NCBI GenBank assembly: GCA_001898145.1
Contig: MKSR01000012.1
Location: 310,001 to 374,000, forward strand
DNA: 64,000 bases
Direction: 5' to 3'
From: Dyadobacter sp. 50-39
GTDB lineage: Bacteria > Bacteroidota > Bacteroidia > Cytophagales > Spirosomataceae
Part shown: in pieces, positions 16,698-23,777 of the stretch
How positions within the stretch are numbered: position 1 is the first letter of the stretch
Layout: every line of letters starts with the position of its first letter
Program-made: the position numbers and the translations under genes
Notes under the pieces: generated by a model
The model's input: only the letters and a program-made list of their open reading frames with translations
What the model was told of the DNA's origin: nothing
Database searches by the model: none

Positions 16698-17885
16698 ATG
16701 AATCACAACATCGACCGTCGGAACCTGTTAAAATCCGGTTTAATGGCATTGGGCGGAATGGCCATCGCACCGCACCTGACTGCCGGCGCATTTGAAAGTA
16801 CCCCGCTGTCGCTCGACCCGGAGAACCGCATTTACCGCAGCCCTATGGTGAGGGAACATTTCTTGCCGGCTGACTACAAAGCCCCCAAGATCATTGCCAA
16901 ATTAAGTTCGAACGAAAACCCTTACGGCCCGCCGATGTCGGCCCAGAAAGCCGTGGCCGACTCCGTGAAAAACGGTAACCGCTACGCCTGGAAGGAAATG
17001 TACGACCTGGTTGATAAAATCGCGAAAAAGGAAGGCGTTACTTCGGAATATATCATGATGGGCCCCGGCTCTTCCGATCTGCTGGAAAAAGTGGCATTGG
17101 TAACATTCATGAAAGGCGGCAACATCGTGTCGGCCGACCCTTGCTACATGTCGCTGGTAAGCGTAGCTAAATCCGTGGGTGCTACCTGGAAACCCGTTCC
17201 GTGTACGGCAGACTGGTCGCACGACCTGAAAGCGATGGAAGCGGCGATCGACAAGGATACCAAGCTCGTGTATGTTTGTAATCCAAACAACCCGACCGGT
17301 GCCATCACCAAGGGCCAGGACCTGCTCGACTTCTGCTCCCGCGTTTCCGAAAAAGTACCGGTGTTCGTGGACGAAGCTTACATTGAGCTCGCGGTAGGTG
17401 CCGATACGCAAAGCATGGTGTCGCTTCTGGCCCAAAAGAAAAACGTCATCATCGCCCGTACCTTCTCGAAAATCATGGGTATGGCGGGTATCCGCGTGGG
17501 CTACATTGCCGCCCAGCCTGAATTCCTCGCCGGTATCAACAAAATCACCCGCGGCGGAATGGGCATTTCCTACACGTCGATCTTCGCGGCATCCGCCAGC
17601 CTCGACGACAAGGATTTCCAGGGTAACACCCGCAAGCTGAACCACGAGGCCAAAACATACCTCTACGAAAACCTGGATAAGATGGGCTACAAATACATCC
17701 CGTCGTATACCAACTTCGTCCTGTTCCCGATCTCCATCCCCGGCAAGGAACTGCTCAGCAAAATGACCGCCAAAGGCATCGCCGTCCGCTCGTTCGACGT
17801 CCAGAACAAACCTTGGTGCCGCGTGAGTATCGGTACGATGGATGAGATGAAGGCGTTTGTCGGCGCGCTTGGAGCGTTGAGCTGA
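16698..17885 (+). CDS. Tat-exported HisC-like PLP aminotransferase
   Basis: A 395-residue fold-type I aminotransferase resembling histidinol-phosphate transaminase: SSNENPYGPP (substrate loop), NPNNPTGAIT, VDEAYIEL, and the PLP lysine in RTFSKIMGMAGIRVGY. Unlike cytosolic HisC, it begins with a twin-arginine signal, DRRNLLKSGLMALGGMAIAP, so it is predicted to be exported folded with PLP to the periplasm. It follows the SusCD-lipoprotein genes by 106 nt, suggesting it acts on an amino compound they import; that is inference. Histidine biosynthesis is unlikely given the location. Confidence 0.88.
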   Translation: MNHNIDRRNLLKSGLMALGGMAIAPHLTAGAFESTPLSLDPENRIYRSPMVREHFLPADYKAPKIIAKLSSNENPYGPPMSAQKAVADSVKNGNRYAWKEMYDLVDKIAKKEGVTSEYIMMGPGSSDLLEKVALVTFMKGGNIVSADPCYMSLVSVAKSVGATWKPVPCTADWSHDLKAMEAAIDKDTKLVYVCNPNNPTGAITKGQDLLDFCSRVSEKVPVFVDEAYIELAVGADTQSMVSLLAQKKNVIIARTFSKIMGMAGIRVGYIAAQPEFLAGINKITRGGMGISYTSIFAASASLDDKDFQGNTRKLNHEAKTYLYENLDKMGYKYIPSYTNFVLFPISIPGKELLSKMTAKGIAVRSFDVQNKPWCRVSIGTMDEMKAFVGALGALS

Positions 17886-17900
17886 CATCGTGCAATTATC

Positions 17901-17932
17901 CTTCGACCGCCCGGCGGACCGGGCGGTCGAAG
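17901..17932 (+). repeat. REP-like palindrome, copy B (core only)
   Basis: A perfect hairpin with 14-nt arms, CTTCGACCGCCCGG and CCGGGCGGTCGAAG, around a CGGA loop. It is the inner core of the larger copies at 4064-4147 and 58241-58333, without the outer TGTCAGCCTGAGC arms. It lies 15 nt after the aminotransferase stop, where it could also slow or end transcription, though no T-run follows. Confidence 0.85.
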
Positions 17933-18041
17933 TGCATGCGATAACAAGACCATATTTTCACTCCTATTAAAATACCCCACGAAAGCAACACTCCTCTTTA
18001 ATCTTCGATACGCTCCTGTTACTATTTAAATATGCCTGACT

Positions 18042-19142
18042 ATGAGTGACGCACTGCAAAAAACCATTACGCTATTACTATTAATTGCTTTGGGGCTGTT
18101 ACTCAAAAGCAAGTTCAAGAACAAAGACCAAACCAACGGCATCAAGGAGATTATCCTCTCCGTGGCGCTGCCCTCAACGATATTTATTTCATTGATGAAA
18201 ATCGACATCGATTCGTCGATGTTCATAATCCCGCTAGTCACGCTGATTTTCAACTTCCTCATGTTCTTTTCCGCGCCGCTTGCCTTTGCATTGTTCGGCA
18301 TTGAAAAGAACAGCCCTACCGGCCGCACGCTGATGATGCTCATTCCTTCCCTGGCACCAGGGTTGTCCTGCTTCCCGTTCATTGCCGAGTTTCTGGGTGA
18401 GAAAAGTCTCGCGATCGCCGCACTGGCCGATGTGGGCAACAAGTTCTTCGTGCTCATTTCGCTGTACATTCTCGCAATGAATATGTTTTTGAAAAACAGC
18501 GACGACAAGGAGACCAAAATGGGCGGAAAGCTAAAAAGCCTCTTCGCCAGCATGTTCCAGGAGCCGATCAACCTACTCATTTTCATCGCGATCATTCTCC
18601 TGAGCCTGGGTATCAATTATAACTCCCTTCCACCGTTGGTAGTGGACATTTTTGATAAAACCAGCGCCATGATGACGCCGCTTGTACTGCTGTTCATCGG
18701 ACTGGCCGTACAACTTAAAGAAGGGAAGAAGCGTATCGTGGCAAGTATACTATTCTTCCGCGCGGGCATTACGATGCTCATCAGCGCGGGGATGATCTAC
18801 GTGCTGAATATCACCGACCAGAACATGGTACTGCTTTCGATCGTGATCCCGCTGAGTGCCGCCAGTTTCTGGCCGCTCGCCCACATTTCGGCATTCAACC
18901 TCCGGGAAGATGCGAAAGGCATGGCGAAGGAAAAGCGGACATTTGATCTCGAACTGGCTGTGTTGTTACTTGCATTCTCATTACCATTCTCAACGATATT
19001 AATTTTGGCCATTTTGTCTTCGGGTTCATTTTTCGCACATACTTCCACGCTCATTACCGCGGGGCTCGTGCTGATTTGCCTCGGTGCAATTCCCAATGCA
19101 CTCAGCAAGGTTTTTGTAAAAATGTCGAAGGCTTCTTCCTAA
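18042..19142 (+). CDS. AEC-family membrane permease
   Basis: A 366-residue integral membrane protein with about ten hydrophobic segments, beginning ITLLLLIALGLLLKSKFKNKDQTNGIKEIILSVALPSTIF. This layout, with a conserved proline in the third segment region and a central hydrophilic loop (KNSDDKETKMGGKLKS), resembles auxin-efflux-carrier-type permeases that move organic acids or amino-acid derivatives across the inner membrane. It lies between the periplasmic aminotransferase and the Hint protein, 10 nt before the latter. The substrate is unknown. Confidence 0.7.
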   Translation: MSDALQKTITLLLLIALGLLLKSKFKNKDQTNGIKEIILSVALPSTIFISLMKIDIDSSMFIIPLVTLIFNFLMFFSAPLAFALFGIEKNSPTGRTLMMLIPSLAPGLSCFPFIAEFLGEKSLAIAALADVGNKFFVLISLYILAMNMFLKNSDDKETKMGGKLKSLFASMFQEPINLLIFIAIILLSLGINYNSLPPLVVDIFDKTSAMMTPLVLLFIGLAVQLKEGKKRIVASILFFRAGITMLISAGMIYVLNITDQNMVLLSIVIPLSAASFWPLAHISAFNLREDAKGMAKEKRTFDLELAVLLLAFSLPFSTILILAILSSGSFFAHTSTLITAGLVLICLGAIPNALSKVFVKMSKASS

Positions 19143-19152
19143 TTAACACTGC

Positions 19153-19740
19153 ATGAAATTTCTGACCACCAGTATCTTTTCGCTCCTGTCTCTCACCATT
19201 TTTGCACAAACCGAAGTAACGGCCGTGAGCAGCATTCAGTCGCAGGCGACGATCCGGATTTCGAAAAGTACCAAACGGTGCAAGTATTTCCCTGCCAGCG
19301 CGCCGGTGACAATGGCCGACGGCAGTGTCAAATCGATCGCGGACGTACGCGTGGGCGAGCATGTAACGACGTGCAAGGACGGTAAGACGGCCATTACCCA
19401 GGTGAGGCAGATCGACGTTTTCAACCAGCCCACTTCCCCGCTGACGGCAGTGTACCTGAGGCCTGTTGAAGACCAGTCAACACCCGAATCGCCGATCGTA
19501 CCCGCATTGCTGCTTGAAGCGACGCCTCATCACTACGTGCAGACCAACCATGGTAAAAAGCGGATGAAGAAACTTTCAAAAAAGGATATTCTTTACCATT
19601 ATGAACCTTCCACGGGCATTGTGTCTACCTGGAAAGTGGGGGCTGTGCAGGAAAATGTGCGGCGTGTGAGCAAGGCCTACAACCTCGAAACGGTGGACGG
19701 CACTTACCTTGTCGACAATGTGATGGTCGCCAACAACTGA
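19153..19740 (+). CDS. Secreted stand-alone Hint-fold protein
   Basis: A 195-residue protein with a signal peptide (cleavage probably after A18, IFA/QT), a short mature N-terminus (Q19-R42) and a Hedgehog/intein (Hint)-like domain to the very end. Hint block A is FPASAPVTMADGSVKSIADV; block B keeps T-x-x-H (T124, H127 in EATPHHYVQT); the C-terminal block is AYNLETVDGTYLVDNVMVAN, ending N194-N195. The usual nucleophile position before FPA is Y45; the only near cysteine is C43. The penultimate His is Asn. Self-cleavage is therefore doubtful. It lies 10 nt after the AEC permease and is followed by a terminator. Its function is unknown. Confidence 0.75.
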   Translation: MKFLTTSIFSLLSLTIFAQTEVTAVSSIQSQATIRISKSTKRCKYFPASAPVTMADGSVKSIADVRVGEHVTTCKDGKTAITQVRQIDVFNQPTSPLTAVYLRPVEDQSTPESPIVPALLLEATPHHYVQTNHGKKRMKKLSKKDILYHYEPSTGIVSTWKVGAVQENVRRVSKAYNLETVDGTYLVDNVMVANN

Positions 19741-19765
19741 CGCTGATTTTACTCAACAATCCGGT

Positions 19766-19794
19766 AAGGCCCCGTTAAGGGGCTTTATTTTTTT
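19766..19794 (+). terminator. Intrinsic terminator after the Hint gene
   Basis: AAGGCCCC (19766-19773) and GGGGCTTT (19779-19786) form an 8-bp stem with one G-T pair, followed by ATTTTTTT. It ends the transcript of the permease-Hint unit. Confidence 0.85.
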
Positions 19795-19824
19795 GGTCTG
19801 CTTCAAAACGTTTTACGAACTTTG
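19792..19824 (+). promoter_or_regulatory. Promoter of aguA
   Basis: TTTG (19792-19795), 21 nt, then GAACTTTG (19817-19824) differs by one base from the Bacteroidota consensus. The -33 box overlaps the T-run of the preceding terminator. Because the -7 box covers 19822-19824, translation cannot begin at the TTG there; a later start is needed. Confidence 0.6.
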
Positions 19825-19863
19825 CACTTCATTTTTGAGCAGAACAAACACCGTAAATACATC

Positions 19864-20922
19864 TTGGCAGCTATTACCGCTTCATCTACGCCCCGCGAAC
19901 TGGGTTTCACTTTCCCGGCCGAATGGGCACCGCACCGCGCCACCTGGCTTACCTTTCCCCATAATGACGCTTCCTGGCAGGGAGATAAACTTGCCAAAAT
20001 GCGGCCGCAATACCTGGCTTTCATTAAGGCGATCAGCACAGGAGAAAATGTGGGGATCATTGCCAACGATGAGGCTTTGAAACAGTATATCATCACAGAG
20101 CTTGACAGAACAGGCGTCGACCTCGCGAAAATTGAATTTATCGTCAAGCCTACCAACGACGCCTGGTGCCGCGACCATGGCCCATCCTTCGTAGTAAATC
20201 CTGAAACCGGCGAGAAAATGATCGTAGACTGGGGCCATAATGCATGGGGAGGTAAATATCCGCCTTATGACGACGATAACCGGACTCCGCGGGCCGTTGC
20301 CGAATACCTGAACCTGCCGGTAGTAAACCCGGGCATTATCATGGAAGGCGGTTCGGTGGAATTCAATGGTACGGGCAGTCTGCTGACCAGCAAATCATGC
20401 CTGCTGAACCCGAACCGCAACCCGCATTTGAACCAGGGGCAGATCGAGCAGAAATTATACGATTACTATGGCGTAGAGCAGGTTTTGTGGGTGGAAGACG
20501 GCATTGTCGGCGATGATACCGACGGCCATATCGACGATACCACGCGTTTTGTGAATGAAAATACCATCGTCGCCTGCGTGGAAACCGACCGCAGCGACGC
20601 AAATTTCGAGGTGTTGAATACCAACCTGCAAATGCTGAAACAAATGCGGCTGCTGAATGGTAAGCAACCCGATATTATCGAACTACCGATGCCGAAAGCG
20701 GTGATCATCGACGGTTTCCGCACGCCGGGTTCCTACGCCAACTTTTTGATCTGCAATGCGGGCGTGATCGTGCCGGTATTCAATAACCCGCACGACCAGA
20801 TCGCCATCGATATTTTGGAAAAAGCATTTGGAGGAAGAAAGATCATTCCGCTTTTGGCTACGGAAATCATCTGGGGGCAGGGCAGCTTCCACTGTCTGAG
20901 CCAGCAGGAGCCGATCGGATAG
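19864..20922 (+). CDS. aguA: Agmatine deiminase
   Basis: This enzyme hydrolyses agmatine to N-carbamoylputrescine, the substrate of AguB at 9.7 kb. The frame is open from 19822, but a promoter -7 box lies on that TTG; the homologous region begins at TPRELGFTFPAEWAPH, so I set the start at TTG 19864 (an ATT at 19873 is possible; there is no nearby in-frame ATG). Motifs: NDAWCRDHGPSFV, EGGSVEFNGTGSLLTS, DDTDGHIDD, and the catalytic cysteine in GQGSFHCLSQQEP. About 352 residues, the normal length for the guanidino-modifying family member. Confidence 0.93.
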   Translation: MAAITASSTPRELGFTFPAEWAPHRATWLTFPHNDASWQGDKLAKMRPQYLAFIKAISTGENVGIIANDEALKQYIITELDRTGVDLAKIEFIVKPTNDAWCRDHGPSFVVNPETGEKMIVDWGHNAWGGKYPPYDDDNRTPRAVAEYLNLPVVNPGIIMEGGSVEFNGTGSLLTSKSCLLNPNRNPHLNQGQIEQKLYDYYGVEQVLWVEDGIVGDDTDGHIDDTTRFVNENTIVACVETDRSDANFEVLNTNLQMLKQMRLLNGKQPDIIELPMPKAVIIDGFRTPGSYANFLICNAGVIVPVFNNPHDQIAIDILEKAFGGRKIIPLLATEIIWGQGSFHCLSQQEPIG

Positions 20923-20928
20923 TTATTG

Positions 20929-21020
20929 GGTCAGGAGTGGTCAGGAATTGTCAAGGGGTAGTCAGGAATTTTTAAAACATTACCTGACAACACATGACTA
21001 CCCCTGACCATTCCTGACCA
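20929..21020 (+). repeat. Inverted array of a 10-nt word after aguA
   Basis: Left arm (20929-20969): GGTCAGGAGT, GGTCAGGAAT, TGTCAAGGGG and TAGTCAGGAA in tandem. Right arm (20981-21020): the complementary word repeated, including CCTGACAACA, CATGACTACC, CCTGACCATT and CCTGACC. An AT-rich spacer separates the arms. It fills the gap between convergent aguA and the lipoprotein gene, starting 7 nt after one stop and ending 3 nt before the other; it could serve both transcripts as a 3' stem-loop. Confidence 0.85.
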
Positions 21021-21022
21021 AA

Positions 21023-21745
21023 CTACATGGCAGGCTTTTTCCGGGTGATGAACACTTCTTCGATCACATATTTCCTGTCGGCCGAGGCACCGTCGCCCCA
21101 CCTGAAATAGATCGACGGGTTCGCCGGATTGGCATAAGCCAGGATATTGTCCACCAGTACGGGCCGGTCTGTCACGGTAATGTTCCCGCCGGACTTGAAG
21201 ACGGTGAGGTTAAATTTCTTGGTGCTCAGATTAAGGCTTACCATAATCGTATGCGAGACGCCGGGAGGAATGTTCCCGATCACTTCCTCCGTACCGGGGA
21301 ACGCCGTCACCAGGCTCAACTGCCCGCCCTGATCGAGATGCATTCTCGTAATGACCCCCGCCGAGCCATCGGCGATCTCGATCATGAGCCGCTCACCGCT
21401 TCCGGAATGCGTTGCATTGAAAAAGAACCACAGTGGCTGCGTAAAATCGGTGGAAATTCCTTTGAAACCCAGGAACTGGTTATGCGCCGTGAGTCCGGGT
21501 GTATTGATTTCCGAGAAAGTGACTGCCTTTTGTCCCGCATGCGCGGATGCCGTGACTTTGATCCGCGGTTGCAATTCGGTACTGTATGTGATTTCATCGC
21601 CCGAAGGATCGCCGGGGATGTTTTTGGCCGGCAGTGACCCTACCGTTTCGCTTTCAAATTTGGATGTAAGGATTGCCGTTGTTTTGCAGGAAGTGAATAA
21701 TAAAACCGACAATAGGGAATAAAGGATGAATTCAAAAGTTTTCAT
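21023..21745 (-). CDS. Lipoprotein of unknown function
   Basis: A 240-residue predicted lipoprotein with lipobox LFTSC after a hydrophobic signal (FILYSLLSVLLF). The mature part is beta-rich with few cysteines (TEVIGNIPPG-type strand-turn segments, YFRWGDGAS, YVIEEVFITRKK), suggesting a jelly-roll-like fold. No known family motif is visible. It is convergent with aguA and followed upstream by another small lipoprotein on the same strand. Confidence 0.7.
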   Translation of the reverse strand: MKTFEFILYSLLSVLLFTSCKTTAILTSKFESETVGSLPAKNIPGDPSGDEITYSTELQPRIKVTASAHAGQKAVTFSEINTPGLTAHNQFLGFKGISTDFTQPLWFFFNATHSGSGERLMIEIADGSAGVITRMHLDQGGQLSLVTAFPGTEEVIGNIPPGVSHTIMVSLNLSTKKFNLTVFKSGGNITVTDRPVLVDNILAYANPANPSIYFRWGDGASADRKYVIEEVFITRKKPAM

Positions 21746-21874
21746 AAGTGCATCGAGTTTGGTGTTTTACCAAAAGTAGCACCCTGGTTACCCTCGTTTC
21801 AGCGTAGATATACCTGCCTGATTATTCGGCTTCTGGTACGCATCGACACAGCGAATTCCCCTACCCTCGTTACA

Positions 21875-22294
21875 TTATTGCTTTTCAAACACATACCAGG
21901 GTACATTCGTAGCATCTTCGCCCTGTAATGCGTAGCTATTGACGCTAAGCTTCCTGGATCCCGCCAACATAGAAACCCCGATAACACGGCCGCTGGTAGT
22001 CGTATAGGAAAAGCGAAGCCGCTTTTCGTCGATCACCTCCACTTCCGCAGCGTTTTCGCGTGTGACGGTTCTGGCACCATTCCCCTGAACGACCTCCTTC
22101 GTCATATCGAAGTCCAGCACATTCACCGATCGCTGCGTTACCACCCAGGTATATTTGGATACAAAGCCCAGCGGCGAGGCGATGGCATATTTATATGTTC
22201 CAGTAAAATTTCCGGCAGCGTCTCCCCGGACGGGGTCGCTGTTTGAGCATCCGGCGGCAAACAACACAATCAGAATGAGGACAACGTTTTTCAT
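21875..22294 (-). CDS. Small lipoprotein, lipocalin-like in outline
   Basis: A 139-residue protein with signal MKNVVLILIVLFAAGC and lipobox FAAGC. The mature part (GNFTGTYKYAIASPLG, WVVTQRSVNVLDFDMTKEV, KRLRFSYTTTSGRVIGVSM) consists of alternating strands that could form a small barrel, as in many short Bacteroidota lipoproteins. I cannot assign a function. It lies between the larger lipoprotein and the GH25 gene, all on the minus strand, with gaps of 129 and 57 nt. Confidence 0.7.
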   Translation of the reverse strand: MKNVVLILIVLFAAGCSNSDPVRGDAAGNFTGTYKYAIASPLGFVSKYTWVVTQRSVNVLDFDMTKEVVQGNGARTVTRENAAEVEVIDEKRLRFSYTTTSGRVIGVSMLAGSRKLSVNSYALQGEDATNVPWYVFEKQ

Positions 22295-22351
22295 AGCAGC
22301 AGCTCTGTTAAGGATGTAACTGTTACTAATACGTAAGTAACTCTATTTAAA

Positions 22352-23158
22352 TTATTCGGCCTCCGCCAAATTTTCCCAATCCGTGCGTTCGTGCAGGAAC
22401 ACGTTGTAGTCGACGAACCCGCGAATGCCGTCAACCCAGCCTTTTTCGCTGTGCTGCCAGAAAAGTACGTGGGCATCCGACGCGAGATCGTTCAGGTGCG
22501 TGCGGGAGTAGCCCGCGAGCCAGAGCGGGTATTCGTCGAAGTTTCCGGCGATGTATTTCTTGTAATAATGCTCGTTGACGTAAATAATCGGCTTTACACC
22601 ATAGTGCGCCTCGACGAGCGTGAGCCAGTTCCGGACACCTTTGATAATGATGTCATCCGGCTTCCCACCATTCACTTCCAGGTCGAGGACGGGCGGCAGG
22701 TCTCCGGCTTCCATGCGCACCTGCCCGATGAAATTATCCACCTGGCGGTCGGACATGACCCGCGGGTTGTAGAAATGATAGGCGCCGCGTTTCATCCCCA
22801 CCCGACGGGCCTCCGCCCAGTTCCGTTTGAACTGCCTGTCGAGATGCGTGGCCCCTTCGGTGGCCTTGATGTAGACAAAATCGATGCTTACATTTTCGGA
22901 GCGGGCGCTTTTGAGCTTGTCCCAATTGATTTTCGCATTATGGTGCGATACGTCGATACCGTGCACCGCGTAGCGCAGCGGCAGCTTAATGCCGAATTTA
23001 CTGATGAATTCCCACTGATTCTCGTCCGTCCGGTCGTTCCACCAGATGAGCCCTCCGATCACCACCACAATGGCACCGATGATGGCCCAGCCCTTCGCGG
23101 GCAGTGGTTTCAGGTATTTTACTTTACTAATGGAGGTGCGTGCTTTCTTTTTTGCCAT
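22352..23158 (-). CDS. Membrane-anchored GH25 lysozyme
   Basis: A muramidase of glycoside hydrolase family 25, about 268 residues from the ATG at 23158 (an ATG at 23167 adds three). A basic N-terminus (AKKKARTS) and one membrane segment (WAIIGAIVVVIGGLIWW) anchor it, with the catalytic domain in the periplasm. GH25 motifs: GIDVSHHN, FVYIKATEG, RGAYHFYNP, PPVLDLEVNG (catalytic acids) and WQHSEKGWVDGIRGFVDYNVF. It cleaves the MurNAc-GlcNAc bond of peptidoglycan. The gene is divergent from the secreted protein at 23316. Confidence 0.93.
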   Translation of the reverse strand: MAKKKARTSISKVKYLKPLPAKGWAIIGAIVVVIGGLIWWNDRTDENQWEFISKFGIKLPLRYAVHGIDVSHHNAKINWDKLKSARSENVSIDFVYIKATEGATHLDRQFKRNWAEARRVGMKRGAYHFYNPRVMSDRQVDNFIGQVRMEAGDLPPVLDLEVNGGKPDDIIIKGVRNWLTLVEAHYGVKPIIYVNEHYYKKYIAGNFDEYPLWLAGYSRTHLNDLASDAHVLFWQHSEKGWVDGIRGFVDYNVFLHERTDWENLAEAE

Positions 23159-23227
23159 ACCATGCAAAATTAAGAAAGATCGCTATTCCCGGCATATTGC
23201 CATTCATTTTCCATAATTACCACTCAT

Positions 23228-23269
23228 GTACTATGCAATACATAGTACCTGATATAGCACATATATTTG
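23228..23269 (+). promoter_or_regulatory. Palindrome plus -7 box ahead of the small secreted protein
   Basis: A perfect palindrome GTACTATG-CAATA-CATAGTAC (23228-23248) is followed 13 nt later by TATATTTG (23262-23269), an exact Bacteroidota -7 box. The palindrome occupies the place of the missing -33 box and also faces the divergent GH25 gene, so it may be an operator or activator site. Confidence 0.55.
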
Positions 23270-23315
23270 AATCAACAAAACGGAATTATTAGCCATCACT
23301 TAAAAAAACATAGCC

Positions 23316-23696
23316 ATGAAACCTTCAATTAAATCCGTCGCAATGACAATGGTATTCGCTGCCACCTTCGCATTCAACAGCTTCGCGGAAGACAAAGAAA
23401 GCAAAAAAGCAGCAGCGTTCGGAACCGGTATTTTCGCCTCGAACAGCGGTAAGATCCACGTGAATGTCGACAAGTACACCGACAGCAGAGCGGTGGTATT
23501 GATCACCAACAAAAGCGGCGAGACTATCTATCGCGAAACCATCGACCGCGGCACAGGTAAGTTCAGAAAGGCTTTCAATGTGAGCGAGTTGCCCGCAGGA
23601 ACCTATACCATTGAAGTTGCGACAAACAGCCAAAAAACTGAAAAACAGTTTGAGGTATCGGAAATCCGCACCGAGCGTCAGATCTCCGTCAAGTAA
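23316..23696 (+). CDS. Small secreted protein of unknown function
   Basis: A 126-residue protein with signal peptide cleaved near FAFNSFA, then a lysine-rich stretch and a single beta-sandwich-like domain (KIHVNVDKYTDSRAVVLI, ELPAGTYTIEVATNSQKTEK). The spacing and the GTYTIEV motif resemble DUF3244 and type IX sorting-domain-like folds in Bacteroidota, but the C-terminal sorting motif is not clear. It has its own promoter with a palindromic site and ends at a strong bidirectional terminator. Confidence 0.75.
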   Translation: MKPSIKSVAMTMVFAATFAFNSFAEDKESKKAAAFGTGIFASNSGKIHVNVDKYTDSRAVVLITNKSGETIYRETIDRGTGKFRKAFNVSELPAGTYTIEVATNSQKTEKQFEVSEIRTERQISVK

Positions 23697-23714
23697 CCAG
23701 CCCTATCCGGAAAC

Positions 23715-23753
23715 AAAAAGGCCAGCTCCGTCCATGACGGGGCTGGCCTTTTT
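23715..23753. terminator. Bidirectional terminator between the secreted protein gene and leuS
   Basis: AAAAAGGCCAGCTCCGTC (23715-23732) pairs with GACGGGGCTGGCCTTTTT (23736-23753): 18 bp with one G-T pair and a 3-nt loop. The A-run and T-run on the two sides allow termination in both directions between convergent genes. Confidence 0.95.
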
Positions 23754-23777
23754 GCATTTCTTATTTCCGTTAACGGA

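Noticed and set aside
16698-17885. hisC of histidine biosynthesis
   Set aside because: The Tat signal, the SusCD context and the absence of other his genes speak against a biosynthetic role.
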